Below are positions 48,400 through 58,484 of a stretch of 64,000 bases of DNA, in pieces. Origin of the DNA: Bifidobacterium sp. WK041_4_12 (lineage in GTDB: Bacteria > Actinomycetota > Actinomycetes > Actinomycetales > Bifidobacteriaceae); the NCBI RefSeq assembly GCF_041080795.1, contig NZ_CP129674.1, positions 1,488,001-1,552,000 on the forward strand. Direction: 5' to 3'. The notes under the pieces were generated by a model, which had not been told where the DNA came from, searched no databases, and was given only the letters and a program-made list of their open reading frames with translations. A program made the translations under genes and the position numbers. Numbering within the stretch: position 1 is the first letter of the stretch; every line of letters starts with the position of its first letter.

Positions 48400-51381
48400 T
48401 CAGGCTTGTGGCACCACTGAGACGATCTTCGGAGCCTTGACGATCACCTTGCGCGGCGGCTTGCCGCCAAGATGCTCCTTGACCGCAGGAAGAGCCAAAG
48501 CCAGGGCCTGCAGTTCGTCTGCCGAAATGTCAGGCGAAACCTCAAGCTTTCCACGAATCTTGCCCTTAACCTGAACGACTGCAGTGACATTGTCCTTGCC
48601 GAGATACTGCTCTTGGGCGACTGGCCACTTGGCTGACGAAAGAGGCTCGGCATGGCCAAGCTTCTCCCACAGTTCCTCACAGATATGTGGTGCAATCGGC
48701 GAAAGCATAATCACCAATGGCTCGACGACCGAGCGTGGAACCGCCTTCAATGAAGTCATATGATTGTTCAATACAATCAGCCTTGAGATGGCGGTGTTAG
48801 GCCGCATGGCTTCCATCTCTTCGGTCACTTCGTGAATCGTATTGTGTAGCAGCTTCAGAGTCTTCAGATCAGGCTGTTCATCGACAACCTTCACTTCGCC
48901 AGAATTCTCATCAAGCACGTTGCGCCACAAACGCTGCAGGAATCTCATGCCGCCGATCACATTGCGCGTATTCCACGGGCGCGACTCCGAAAGAGGCCCC
49001 ATGCTCATCTCGTAGAGACGGAACGTATCGGCACCGTAGGTGCTGTACATGTCGTCCGGCGTAATGATGTTCTTGAGACTCTTGCCCATCTTGCCGAACT
49101 CACGGAAAGCTGGCTCACCATTCCACGTATACGTGGTATCGGAACCATCCTGATGCTCTTCAACTTCCGCAGCCGGAACATACTGACCGCGGCTGTCGGT
49201 ATAGGCATACGCTTGAATCATGCCCTGGTTGAACAGCTTGTGGAAGGGTTCCATCGAATCCACGAAGCCCAAATCGTAGAGCACCTTGTGCCAGAATCTG
49301 GAATAGAGCAAGTGGAGCACGGCATGCTCAACACCGCCCACATACAGGTCAACACCACCGGAAGCGCCCGCTGTCTCATTGTGATTCGGTCCAAGCCAAT
49401 ACTCACATTCAGCAGGATCAACCATATGGTGACTGTCCTCTGGATCGATATAGCGCAGGTAGTACCAGCAGGAACCCGCCCAATTGGGCATCGTGTTGGT
49501 ATCGCGGTGATAGCGCTTGGGTCCGTCTCCAAGATCGAGCGTGACATGAACCCAGTCGTCATTGCGACTCAGCGGTGCCTCCGGATCGGTTTCAGCATCC
49601 TCTGGATCATAGGTCTTCGGCGTATAGTCAGGTACTTCAGGCAGGTTCACGGGAAGCATGCTGTCTGGAAGCGTGTGCGGAACATTGTCATCGTCATAGA
49701 CGACGGGGAATGGCTCTCCCCAATACCGTTGACGCGAAAACAGCCAGTCGCGCAAACGATACGAAACCGTACCTTCACCTACATGAGCCTTCTGCAGCCA
49801 TGCGGTGACGCGAGCGATGGCATCGTCGACGCGCAGTCCATCGAGTGACAATGCATCGCCAAGCTTCTCAGTTGCTTCAGTTGAAGAATTGATGACGATG
49901 CCGTCATGGGACACGAATGCCGACTTGCCCTCATAATTGCTCAGATCATCGTCTGAATCGGGCAGTGGCTTGACGGTGTAGACCACGGGGAGACCGAACT
50001 TTGTAGCGAAGTCGTAATCGCGGTCATCGCCACCAGGAACGGCCATGATTGCACCGGTTCCATAGTCCATCAACACGTAGTCTGCCGTGAATATCGGCAG
50101 CTTGGCACCTGTAATCGGATTGGTCGCATAGAGACCGGTGAACAGTCCGGTCTTCTCGTTCTGCTCGTCTACTCGATCCTTAGAAGTCTTCTTTTCGGCT
50201 TCGAGGCGGTATGCATGCACTGCCTCGGCAGGAGTTGCGTAGCCGCCCGTCCACAGCGCTCTCTTATCGGATGGAATGCTGTCTGGCCACTCCTCAGGGA
50301 CGCTGTCAAGCAAGGAATGCTCCGGTGAAACGACTGCAAACGTGGTACCGAACAAGGTGTCGGGACGAGTCGTGTACACCTTCATGTCCTTGCGCTCAGA
50401 AGGGGTTTCCACTTCGAAATGCACGGAAGCCCCGTGAGACTCGCCTATCCAGTTGCGTTGCATGAGCTTGACTTTCTCAGGCCAGTCAAGCGTATCCAAG
50501 TCCGCGATCAGGCGATGACCGTAGGCGGTGATGCGCATGGACCACTGACGAAGTTCACGCTGAAACACGGGGAAGTTGCCACGTTCGGAACGTCCTTCCG
50601 AAGTCACTTCCTCGTTTGCGAGCACGGTACCCAGACCCGGGCACCAATTCACTGGCGACTTGGAAATGTATGCGAGACGGAAGTCGTTAAGCACATCGCT
50701 CTGTTCCTGCGCACTCAATGAATCCCAAGAATCGGTTTCATGCCCCGGAATCGCGCGCCTGCCACTTGTGAAGGCCTCGATTAGCTCGTCAATGGGACGT
50801 GCGGAGCCCTTGCCGCCGTCCTTGCGCACGAATTCTGGATCGTACCAGGAATTGTATATTTTCGTGAAGATCCATTGGGTCCAGCGCATGTATCCTGGAT
50901 CGATGGTGGCAAATGACCGGCGATCGTCAAAGCTTAGGCCGAGGCGGTGCAATTGACGACGCATGTTGGCGATATTCTGTTCGGTCGTGATTCTCGGGTG
51001 CTGTCCTGTCTGTACCGCATATTGCTCGGCAGGCAGACCGAAGGCATCGTAGCCCATCGCATGCAGCACGTTCTCACCCTTCATGCGGTGATATCGGCTC
51101 ACCACATCGGTTGCGATATATCCCAGAGGATGCCCCACATGCAGGCCCTTCCCCGAAGGGTATGGGAACATGTCCATGACGAAATATGGAGTGCGTCCAT
51201 CGGCGTGCCTGCCACTGCCATCCGTCAGCCTGCCATCGGTGTTGGCTGCCCAGAAACTACCTTGCTGCTGCCAGCGTTCCTGCCACTTGCCCTCGATTTT
51301 TTGAGCGAGTTCTGCGTTGTACCGATATTCTGGTTCGGATGGAACGTCAGCTTGTCCGTTATTACCCTGTTCAAAAGCCAT
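48400..51381 (-). CDS. leuS: Leucyl-tRNA synthetase
   Basis: 993 residues from ATG 51381; ATG 51390, closer to GGAGATA, is an alternative. Class I signatures: FPYPSGKGLHVGHPLGYIA (HIGH motif as HVGH), the editing domain in the middle (TTRPDTLFGTTFAVVSPEH, MAVPGGDDRDYDFA), RQRYWGEPFP, and the KMSKS-type FGKMGKSLKN. The C-terminal anticodon/tRNA-binding region ends KAPKIVSVVPQA. It charges tRNA-Leu. Separated from the glu operon by a terminator. Confidence 0.97.
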   Translation of the reverse strand: MAFEQGNNGQADVPSEPEYRYNAELAQKIEGKWQERWQQQGSFWAANTDGRLTDGSGRHADGRTPYFVMDMFPYPSGKGLHVGHPLGYIATDVVSRYHRMKGENVLHAMGYDAFGLPAEQYAVQTGQHPRITTEQNIANMRRQLHRLGLSFDDRRSFATIDPGYMRWTQWIFTKIYNSWYDPEFVRKDGGKGSARPIDELIEAFTSGRRAIPGHETDSWDSLSAQEQSDVLNDFRLAYISKSPVNWCPGLGTVLANEEVTSEGRSERGNFPVFQRELRQWSMRITAYGHRLIADLDTLDWPEKVKLMQRNWIGESHGASVHFEVETPSERKDMKVYTTRPDTLFGTTFAVVSPEHSLLDSVPEEWPDSIPSDKRALWTGGYATPAEAVHAYRLEAEKKTSKDRVDEQNEKTGLFTGLYATNPITGAKLPIFTADYVLMDYGTGAIMAVPGGDDRDYDFATKFGLPVVYTVKPLPDSDDDLSNYEGKSAFVSHDGIVINSSTEATEKLGDALSLDGLRVDDAIARVTAWLQKAHVGEGTVSYRLRDWLFSRQRYWGEPFPVVYDDDNVPHTLPDSMLPVNLPEVPDYTPKTYDPEDAETDPEAPLSRNDDWVHVTLDLGDGPKRYHRDTNTMPNWAGSCWYYLRYIDPEDSHHMVDPAECEYWLGPNHNETAGASGGVDLYVGGVEHAVLHLLYSRFWHKVLYDLGFVDSMEPFHKLFNQGMIQAYAYTDSRGQYVPAAEVEEHQDGSDTTYTWNGEPAFREFGKMGKSLKNIITPDDMYSTYGADTFRLYEMSMGPLSESRPWNTRNVIGGMRFLQRLWRNVLDENSGEVKVVDEQPDLKTLKLLHNTIHEVTEEMEAMRPNTAISRLIVLNNHMTSLKAVPRSVVEPLVIMLSPIAPHICEELWEKLGHAEPLSSAKWPVAQEQYLGKDNVTAVVQVKGKIRGKLEVSPDISADELQALALALPAVKEHLGGKPPRKVIVKAPKIVSVVPQA

Positions 51382-51502
51382 AAGTCGCATTATCTCCATG
51401 TATGTGGACACTGTTGCTCTCACAACAGCAGTTTCGACGATAACCAGCATTGCTCGATTGTTCAACGCATTCGAGCATGCCAAATCACCGCACAATACGA
51501 AA

Positions 51503-51533
51503 GACGTCCACTGACAAAGCGGACGTCTTCTTT
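51503..51533 (-). terminator. Bidirectional-looking terminator after gluD
   Basis: GACGTCC (51503-51509) and GGACGTC (51521-51527) form a 7-bp stem. T-rich sequence follows on both strands (TTCTTT on plus, TTTCG on minus). It lies between the end of gluD and leuS. Confidence 0.75.
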
Positions 51534-51550
51534 GATCATGTCACAGAACC

Positions 51551-52657
51551 TTACTCCTGTGGATCAGAACGCTTGGGTTCATGTCCATGTTCTTGATGGC
51601 TGGTTCTCCAATGACTGGACACTGCATTCGAGCCATGGTAATGGTCGTGAAAATCAGGCTCCGTGCCGCTCAACGGCAGCTCTCGCTCCCCGGCCCGCTC
51701 AATCATGCTCGCATTCGAGGGATCGAGAATGGCGATGGGGGCCTGAACCGGCTCAACCGCAAAACCTGCGGTACGCTTCTGCATCCTGGCAGGCAGTCCC
51801 TCGGCAAGACGCGACAGCAGATAGCTGAGCACGAAATAGATTACCGCCGCAACGACCAGCGCTTGCAGCATGTTGAAATATGCGGACCCGAGCCTGCGTG
51901 ACTCCTGCAGCAGCTCCGTATAGGTGATGATTGATCCCAGTGCCGTGTCCTTCAGCACAACGACAAGCTGGGTAATCAATGCGGGAAGCATGGCTATCAA
52001 CGCCTGCGGAACCTCAACCGTCATGAGCGAACGTACCGGACTCATGCCCAATGCCAGAGCCGCCTCACGTTGGCCACGCGGCAGATTGCCTACGCCGGAA
52101 CGCACCAATTCAGCGACAACCGAACCATTGTAGAGAATCAATCCCCATGTGACTGCTAGAAATGCCGAGGTGTTGGAAAATCCAAGAACCGCAAATGCCT
52201 GCCAGAGAAAAATCATGAACAGCAGCACGGGAACAGCGCGGCAGAATTCAACGATAATTGACGACAGCCATCGAATAGGAGCGAAATTGAGCAACCGTCC
52301 GATGCCGAAAACGATGCCGAAAACAACGGAGCCGATGACGGCCAGAACCGAGGCTTCCACGGTACTCAACAATCCTGGGAGATAAAAGTCCTTCCAGGCT
52401 TCCCACTGCAATGCAGGCTTCCACAGGGTCCAGCTCAGCTGATTCTGACCTTGCGGGGGGCTTGCCAGACGGCGCAGAACGAGAGCGATCAGAATGATGA
52501 AGATCACTGCGCCAATCACATTTGCGATGGCAATCTTACGCTTCATCTTCGGTCCTGGCTCATCGAACAGGACGGAACGGGTGGCATCTGAAGCCCTCCG
52601 CGTCAGCTTTGGCTGGTTTCCAACCGTTGCGGGTGTCGACACTGATGATGCACTCAT
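51551..52657 (-). CDS. gluD: Glutamate/polar amino-acid ABC permease
   Basis: 368 residues. A cytoplasmic N-terminus (about 45), a first membrane helix, then the HisM-type permease core with FCRAVPVLLFMIFLWQAF and the EAA loop QREAALALGMSPVRSLMTVEVPQALIAMLPAL. A long hydrophilic C-terminal tail (about 70 residues) is unusual. It forms the channel with GluC. It is last in a gluA-B-C-D order that matches the coryneform glutamate importer. Confidence 0.9.
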   Translation of the reverse strand: MSASSVSTPATVGNQPKLTRRASDATRSVLFDEPGPKMKRKIAIANVIGAVIFIILIALVLRRLASPPQGQNQLSWTLWKPALQWEAWKDFYLPGLLSTVEASVLAVIGSVVFGIVFGIGRLLNFAPIRWLSSIIVEFCRAVPVLLFMIFLWQAFAVLGFSNTSAFLAVTWGLILYNGSVVAELVRSGVGNLPRGQREAALALGMSPVRSLMTVEVPQALIAMLPALITQLVVVLKDTALGSIITYTELLQESRRLGSAYFNMLQALVVAAVIYFVLSYLLSRLAEGLPARMQKRTAGFAVEPVQAPIAILDPSNASMIERAGERELPLSGTEPDFHDHYHGSNAVSSHWRTSHQEHGHEPKRSDPQE

Positions 52658-52669
52658 GATGCTCCTCTC

Positions 52670-53347
52670 CTATCGTCTCACCGCAAGTCTGTTCGACAAC
52701 CAGGTTGTGAGCAGGCCTATGGGAATGATCAGGATGACATAGCCGATGGCAAAAATAAGGAAGATGTAGAGAATCATCGAGGCATTGTTTTCAATCATCG
52801 AACTCATCAGACTCGAAGTTTCCGTGCTGACCGACGCTGCAGCGGCAACCGTGGAATTTTTCAATAGTGCGATAAACGTGTTGCCAAGCGGTGCCACAGC
52901 CCCTCTGACAGCCTGTGGCAAGATGATGATTCCAGCGGATTGCATAAAGTCCAATCCAAGCGAACGAGCGGCTTCGGCCTGACCGATCGGAACCGTGTTG
53001 ATGCCCGAACGAAGGGATTCACAGACGAAGGCAGCCGTATAGAGCGAGAGTCCACTCACCGCAAGCCAGAAGAAGTTGGTGTCGAAGTTATTGGAGAACT
53101 GAAACTTGAGCTGTCCGAAAGCTCCAAGCACCATGAATACCATGATGATGGTCAGCGGCATATTCTTGAACAGCTCGACATAGCCTGTGGCGAATCCTCG
53201 CAGGCTGGACACTGGACTGATCCGCATCATCACCAACACAAGTCCGATGACAAGCGAGAACAGCGTGCTCCATAATGTGAGTTCAACGTTGACCTTGAAT
53301 GCGCCCAGCACATTGTATGACGTCAACAAGGATACAAAATCCGACAT
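52670..53347 (-). CDS. gluC: Glutamate/polar amino-acid ABC permease
   Basis: 225 residues, the usual length. GYVELFKNMPLTIIMVFMVLG and the EAA loop QAEAARSLGLDFMQSAGIIILPQAVRGAVAPLGN are clear. About five membrane helices. Pairs with GluD; 12 nt separate the genes. Confidence 0.92.
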   Translation of the reverse strand: MSDFVSLLTSYNVLGAFKVNVELTLWSTLFSLVIGLVLVMMRISPVSSLRGFATGYVELFKNMPLTIIMVFMVLGAFGQLKFQFSNNFDTNFFWLAVSGLSLYTAAFVCESLRSGINTVPIGQAEAARSLGLDFMQSAGIIILPQAVRGAVAPLGNTFIALLKNSTVAAAASVSTETSSLMSSMIENNASMILYIFLIFAIGYVILIIPIGLLTTWLSNRLAVRR

Positions 53348-53503
53348 ACTTCATCACTTTCCACACGTCGTATAAGCTTGATTTGCATTCGTCCGCTGAC
53401 TCGAAAACCAATGCAACGAAACTTCCATGCTGCTATTCGTTTATGGTTATCGGGCCTGCACATTGCGTTAGCACTGAAATCGAGGTCACCTGCCCATCGA
53501 TGA

Positions 53504-53535
53504 AGCTCGCACTGCCATAATTGGCACTGCGAGCT
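53504..53535 (-). repeat. Intergenic hairpin between gluB and gluC
   Basis: AGCTCGCACTGCCA (53504-53517) pairs with TGGCACTGCGAGCT (53522-53535) with one mismatch and a 4-nt loop. It lies 9 bp after the gluB stop and has no T-run, so it may stabilise gluB mRNA and lower permease expression. The other 160 bp of the gap to gluC show nothing. Confidence 0.6.
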
Positions 53536-53543
53536 ATCGAATC

Positions 53544-54395
53544 TCAGAAATCAGTGGTACTCGACTTCGCATCGAACACTGTCGGTGGGTTGAACTCTGA
53601 ATTTGGCGTGTATCCGGTGCCTTTGGTTGCAGAATCAATGTATTTCTTCCATGAACCGTCGCTGATCATGTCTTTGAGCGCCGCATTGATCTTCTTCACC
53701 AACTCGGTGTCGCCCTTCTTCACGCCGATGCCGTAACGTTCCTGGGTGAATGGCTTTCCAACGACTTTCAGCTGTCCGTCTCCCTTGGCTGCTGCCAAAC
53801 CTGCAAGGATGATGTCATCGGTTGTCACTGCATCCACAGTGCCGGAAATCAAGGCTGTGACGCATTCCGCATAGCCGGTCTGCTCCATCAGCTGCACCTT
53901 GTCCGCAAAATGGCTCTGGATTGTCTGGGCTGAGGTTGAACCGGTGACCGAGCAGAGTTTCTTGCCGTTCAACGATTTCGGACCGGTGATGGACGTGTCG
54001 TTGGCGCGGATGAGCAGATCCTGGCCTGCTACAAAATACGGTCCTGCAAAGTCAACGACCTTCTTGCGGTCATCGGAAATGGAATAGGTTGCGACGACCA
54101 TGTCAACGTCACCATTTTGGATCAGTGTCTCTCGCTGTTTTGAAGGTGCTTCCTTCCATACAATCTGATTCTCGGAATAGCCAAGCTTCTTTGCAACGTA
54201 TTTAGCGACATCCACATCAAATCCAGAATATGTGCTGCCTTGCTTGAACCCCAGACCAGGCTGATCGAATTTGATGCCTATCTTGAGTTGCGGGCCACTT
54301 GATGTATTGCTCGATGAGCTGCCGCACGCAGCCAACGAACCCAAAGCGGCAATGGAAACAGCCGCGGCGAGAATCTTGCGCATTACTCTCTTCAT
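53544..54395 (-). CDS. gluB: Glutamate/polar amino-acid ABC substrate-binding lipoprotein
   Basis: 283 residues. Lipoprotein signal peptide with lipobox LAAC (Cys24). SBP family 3 core: LKIGIKFDQPGLGFKQGSTYSGFDVDVAKYVAKKLGY, DMVVATYSISDDRKKVVDFAGPYFVAGQDLLI, VTGSTSAQTIQ, and a C-terminal LKDMISDGSWKKY. It captures the amino acid outside the membrane and delivers it to GluCD. Hairpins lie on both sides of the gene. Confidence 0.93.
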   Translation of the reverse strand: MKRVMRKILAAAVSIAALGSLAACGSSSSNTSSGPQLKIGIKFDQPGLGFKQGSTYSGFDVDVAKYVAKKLGYSENQIVWKEAPSKQRETLIQNGDVDMVVATYSISDDRKKVVDFAGPYFVAGQDLLIRANDTSITGPKSLNGKKLCSVTGSTSAQTIQSHFADKVQLMEQTGYAECVTALISGTVDAVTTDDIILAGLAAAKGDGQLKVVGKPFTQERYGIGVKKGDTELVKKINAALKDMISDGSWKKYIDSATKGTGYTPNSEFNPPTVFDAKSSTTDF

Positions 54396-54475
54396 ATGAT
54401 TCTTCTTTCTTTTCTCTATCTCAACTTATCGGGACTGCAGCGAGATTGCAGAAAATATCATTATTTGATATGCAG

Positions 54476-54495
54476 CTCACATAGTGAAATGTGAG
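54476..54495 (-). repeat. Small hairpin between gluA and gluB
   Basis: CTCACA (54476-54481) and TGTGAG (54490-54495) with an 8-nt loop, no T-run. It is within the 187-bp gap between gluA and gluB and could tune their relative expression. Confidence 0.4.
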
Positions 54496-54582
54496 AGAGT
54501 CTGCATACCCCCTTGCATTGGTCTAGTCACGGGTGTGACAAAACTCAACCAGGCACAATGTCAACACTGCAAGCACTGCAAA

Positions 54583-55380
54583 TCAGTGATCTAGGATTTT
54601 GCTCAGGAAATCCTTGGCACGATCGGTCTTGGTGTGAGTGAAGAACTCTTCTGGAGTCCCGTCCTCAAGAATCTCACCATCGGCCATAAACACCACGCGA
54701 TTGGCCGCCTGTCGTGCGAAGCCCATCTCGTGAGTGACAACAATCATGGTCATACCTTGTTTTGCAAGGTCAACCATCACATCGAGAACCTCATTAATCA
54801 TCTCAGGGTCCAGAGCACTAGTCGGCTCGTCGAACAGCATGACCTTCGGATGCATCGCCAGCGAACGGGCAATCGCCACACGCTGTTGTTGACCGCCGGA
54901 AAGCTGTGCAGGCAATTTCTGTGCCTGCGAATCGACACCAACCCGCGCCAGAAGCTCCATGGCCTCTTTTTCTGCGTCAGTCTTGCTCAAGCCGCGAACC
55001 TTGCGCGGAGCGAGCGTGACGTTGTCAAGAATGGTTTTATGCGAGAACAGGTTGAATGACTGGAACACCATGCCAACCTCCGCGCGAAGCTTTGTCAGCT
55101 GCTTGCCTTCCTCGGGAAGCGGCACACCGTCTATCGTGATCGTACCCGAATCAATCGATTCCAGACGGTTAATAGTGCGGCACAGCGTTGACTTGCCGGA
55201 ACCGGATGGTCCGATGATAACAAGAACTTCGCCTTTGGTGACCTTGAGATTGATGTCCTTGAGCACATGAAGATCACCGAAGTATTTCTCCACATGACTC
55301 ATTTCCAGCAACGGCTTATCTTCGTCAACCACTGAGCTGTCTGTCGTATCCAGAGATGCAGGCGCAGTACTTGTTGTCAT
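54583..55380 (-). CDS. gluA: Glutamate/polar amino-acid ABC transporter ATPase
   Basis: 265 residues. Walker [11 protein letters not shown]-loop [12 protein letters not shown], signature [16 protein letters not shown], Walker [14 protein letters not shown]-loop VVTHEMGFA. It powers GluBCD import. AAAGGA precedes the ATG at 55380. First gene of the operon. Confidence 0.95.
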   Translation of the reverse strand: MTTSTAPASLDTTDSSVVDEDKPLLEMSHVEKYFGDLHVLKDINLKVTKGEVLVIIGPSGSGKSTLCRTINRLESIDSGTITIDGVPLPEEGKQLTKLRAEVGMVFQSFNLFSHKTILDNVTLAPRKVRGLSKTDAEKEAMELLARVGVDSQAQKLPAQLSGGQQQRVAIARSLAMHPKVMLFDEPTSALDPEMINEVLDVMVDLAKQGMTMIVVTHEMGFARQAANRVVFMADGEILEDGTPEEFFTHTKTDRAKDFLSKILDH

Positions 55381-55491
55381 ATCGCAACGATCCTTTCTTT
55401 GCGGTCATGCGACCATTGAGGGTCGGCTCGCGTAATCGGGTAATTGCGCACGCCCCCCTCATTATTGTCGATAACTTAGCACGGTATTGTA

Positions 55492-55510
55492 AACGTTGGG
55501 TTCCAACGTT
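55492..55510. repeat. Short inverted repeat between gluA and corA
   Basis: AACGTTGG (55492-55499) and CCAACGTT (55503-55510), 3-nt spacer. It lies 5 bp from the corA stop and about 110 bp upstream of gluA. It could be a corA end hairpin or an operator for the glu operon. Confidence 0.4.
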
Positions 55511-55514
55511 CACA

Positions 55515-56462
55515 TCACTTAAACAGTCTTGAACGCGTCAGGAACCATGTCACAACGACTGAAAGTACCATGGAGACTATCACGATTGCGGCGAATCCCC
55601 AAGGTTTGTCAGTCAAGGGCATTCCGAACATGCCTTGATTGAAGTTCATGCCGTACATGGAAAATATGAGTGTCGGTATCGATAGGGTGATGGAGATGAT
55701 GGTGAAAATTCGCATCACGTTGCTCACATTATTGGACACCACCGAAGCGAAGGCATCGGTCATTCCAGAGAGAACTCCCGAATAGATGTTAGCCATTTCG
55801 ATGGCCTGCTTGTTCTCGGTGATGACATCGCCAAGCAAATCCTCATCGTCTGGATATTGGCGGATCCGTTCGAGACTGGTCAGTTTTTCGAGCACGATTT
55901 CATTAGACTTCAAGCTGGTTGCAAAGTAGACCAAGGTCTTGCTCAGCTCCAGCAGCATGATAATCTCGCGATTCTGCATCGAATGACGAAGCTTCAGTTC
56001 GAGCTTGTCCGATTCCTTGTCGATGAATCTCAAATAGCGCAGATAGGTTGTTGCATTGCGATACAGCACCTGCAGGATGAAACGGGACTTCATGTAGGTG
56101 TTGAAGCCGCGAATGGAGCCTTCCATGAACGGGTGAAGCAAGTTCGTGTCCTGTATGCAGACCGTGATGATGAGGTCCTCTGTAACGATGATTGACAGTG
56201 GGATGGTCTCATACCAATCTCTGCCGCCGCGTTCTTCAACGGTGGGAATGTCAACGATGATCATCGAATAGTCATCTTCCACATCGACTCGGGAACGTTC
56301 TTCGTCATCGAGGGGAGCACGCAGATCGGCAAGGTCTATGCCTGAAGATTGAGCAACATTGGCAAGCTCAACATCCGAGGGATTGCTCAGGCATAACCAT
56401 GATCCAGGTTCCGGTTTATCTATTTGCTCTATTTGTCCGCTTACGGTGCTGAATACCCTCAT
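55515..56462 (-). CDS. corA: CorA-family magnesium transporter
   Basis: 315 residues from ATG 56462 (a second ATG one codon earlier; AGGTGAT upstream). A soluble N-terminal funnel domain, a long helix (NREIIMLLELSKTLVYFATSLKSN), and two C-terminal membrane helices separated by the diagnostic YGMNFNQGMFGMP signature (GMN). It ends with the basic TRSRLFK. Pentameric Mg2+ channel in the family. Confidence 0.93.
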   Translation of the reverse strand: MRVFSTVSGQIEQIDKPEPGSWLCLSNPSDVELANVAQSSGIDLADLRAPLDDEERSRVDVEDDYSMIIVDIPTVEERGGRDWYETIPLSIIVTEDLIITVCIQDTNLLHPFMEGSIRGFNTYMKSRFILQVLYRNATTYLRYLRFIDKESDKLELKLRHSMQNREIIMLLELSKTLVYFATSLKSNEIVLEKLTSLERIRQYPDDEDLLGDVITENKQAIEMANIYSGVLSGMTDAFASVVSNNVSNVMRIFTIISITLSIPTLIFSMYGMNFNQGMFGMPLTDKPWGFAAIVIVSMVLSVVVTWFLTRSRLFK

Positions 56463-56631
56463 CATCGATATCACCTGCCTCTCATGCATGACGCTTACGA
56501 TCAAACGCTGCTGTTCGGTTCGGTTACCTATAGTGCGATCTTCTGGTCGCGCAACCTCAATAAGGATAGTCGGGACGCTGACAAACGGTGATCGCCATAA
56601 ACCAAGGAGCGACGATGTGCGGCCAGCATCG

Positions 56632-57600
56632 CTATGCTTCGTTCAGCAATGGCTGATGGTTTGCATAGCGCTTCAGATTCTCAACGACAATGCCGATGAC
56701 CTTGCGGCCTGTCGCCTCAAGATGACTTCCGCCAGCGACATGAGGAGTGATAAGGCAATGCGGTTCACTCCACAATGGATGATCTTCAGGCAATGGTTCT
56801 GGCTCCGTAACATCAAGGCCGGCCGCCTGAATTGTCCTATCGTGCAATGCCGCTGCCAGGGCATCAGCATCAATCGCATCTCCCCTGCCGACATTGAGCA
56901 CTATGGCATTGGATTTCATCAGGCTCAGCGTATGTCTGTTGATCAGATGCTTGGTATCCGGCGTCGAGGGAAGACTCATGGCTATCACATCAGCGTGCGG
57001 CAGCAGGGATTCAAGCTCGTCGAAACCATGCATGTCATCGATGCCTGGCGCGGGTTGAGAGGCATTTCTGCGCACACCTGCCGTGTAGCAACCCACGGCT
57101 TTGGATAAGACGGCAAAATGCGAACCGATGTCTCCGGTTCCCAGCACCAGGACCTTCACCTCATCCGGCGTGGAAACAGGACCTTCATCCTGCCATAGAT
57201 GTTTGCTTTGATTGTCTCGGTACAGCTGAATGTTCTTCAACAGCGTCCACATCATGGCGAACATGTGCTCGCCGACGGCCTGTCCATACGCGCCTGATGC
57301 TCCAGACAGCTTGGCTCCTTTGGCAAGAATTCCCTCTCCCACATACGTATTCACGCCAGCGCTGAAAGTTTGGAGCCATTTCAGGTTCTTGCATTCCTTG
57401 ACCTCGTCTATCGGAACGTTGCCGATAATCGCCGTCGCAGATTCGCGTAATTCCTGCGGCACATGGCATGGCCATATCATGTCGGCCCTATGCTTGGGAT
57501 CACCGACAAATTCTTGACGCACACTGGGAGCAGCGCTGCGGCACCGCTCCCTTTCCTCCTCAGTCAGCGGCAGGCAATTCACGATCATTTCATCAGCCAT
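56632..57600 (-). CDS. D-isomer-specific 2-hydroxyacid dehydrogenase
   Basis: 322 residues. NAD-binding VLGTGDIGSHFAVLSKAVG; catalytic Arg in LNVGRGDAID, Glu in GLDVTEPEPLPEDHPLW, and His in ITPHVAGGSH. The N-terminal substrate lobe is present. It oxidises or reduces a 2-hydroxy/2-oxo acid; the substrate is not deducible. Monocistronic on the minus strand. Confidence 0.9.
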   Translation of the reverse strand: MADEMIVNCLPLTEEERERCRSAAPSVRQEFVGDPKHRADMIWPCHVPQELRESATAIIGNVPIDEVKECKNLKWLQTFSAGVNTYVGEGILAKGAKLSGASGAYGQAVGEHMFAMMWTLLKNIQLYRDNQSKHLWQDEGPVSTPDEVKVLVLGTGDIGSHFAVLSKAVGCYTAGVRRNASQPAPGIDDMHGFDELESLLPHADVIAMSLPSTPDTKHLINRHTLSLMKSNAIVLNVGRGDAIDADALAAALHDRTIQAAGLDVTEPEPLPEDHPLWSEPHCLITPHVAGGSHLEATGRKVIGIVVENLKRYANHQPLLNEA

Positions 57601-57865
57601 ATCATTTTCCCCCGTATTTCCTAGTATTCCCTAGTATTCTCACCCGTGAGCAGGGTGTCTGCAGTCCAAGACCCGCAAGCAGTAACCTGTATCCGCTACC
57701 ATGTTCGCGCACCGTTCGGACCATTCGGACCATTCGAGGGACATAATATCGTGTTTATTCTGCAGCGTCGTTTGTCTTACAAAGCTGCCGAGTTTTCATG
57801 ACAGTTGTGTACCTTAAGAACTGCGATATGAAGTATTTCAAAGCAGTCAAGCAAAGGATGAAGCA

Positions 57866-58390
57866 TTGAACGCGATTATTTTTCACGGCACTGGACCACA
57901 CGCCTCGTACGATAAATTCTGGTACAGGCCCCTTGCCCAGTCACTCACTGAAGCGGGCATTGATGCCGATGTTCCCGAACTTGCCCAGCTTGACCGCGAG
58001 CCTTTGGACGATACGCTGAAGGAATTTGACGCACTCAATATTCCTATCGACGAGAACACCGTTCTTATCGGGCATTCTGCTGGTGTCAGCTTCATTCTCG
58101 CTTTGCTCGAGCGCTTGCACAGTCCAGTCAAAGCTTGTTACATGATTGCCGGATATTGTTCGCCGAACGGCATGAAGCACGCAGCGCTCAAGGACTCATA
58201 CGCGTGGGACGACATCAAAGCTAATGCTGGCGAGTGCTATATCTTCAACTCCTTTAATGACCCCTTCAAGTGTAATCAGGATAAGGGCATAGAATTGTTC
58301 AATCATGTAGGCGGCACATTACTTCTCCGCAATGATGGCCATTTTCTACAGAAACAGCAGCCACTGCTACTCAAGCTTATCCTTCCCTGA
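57866..58390 (+). CDS. Small alpha/beta hydrolase (RBBP9/YdeN-like)
   Basis: 174 residues from a TTG at 57866 (AAAGGA about 10 nt upstream). IIFHGTGPHASYDKFWYRPLAQ, nucleophile elbow VLIGHSAGVSFILALLERL (Ser in GHSAG), acidic residue in SFNDPF, and catalytic His in RNDGHFLQ. This is the layout of the YdeN/RBBP9 serine hydrolases. Substrate unknown. A 9-nt tandem repeat (TTCGGACCA) lies at about 57713-57737 upstream. Confidence 0.8.
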   Translation: MNAIIFHGTGPHASYDKFWYRPLAQSLTEAGIDADVPELAQLDREPLDDTLKEFDALNIPIDENTVLIGHSAGVSFILALLERLHSPVKACYMIAGYCSPNGMKHAALKDSYAWDDIKANAGECYIFNSFNDPFKCNQDKGIELFNHVGGTLLLRNDGHFLQKQQPLLLKLILP

Positions 58391-58484
58391 GCTATTCAGA
58401 AATTGCCCTGGAAGCGAGATTTGAATATGGGAAATCCAACACACAATAACACGCCGGTGTGTCTGAACCATGATCTGTGGGAAT

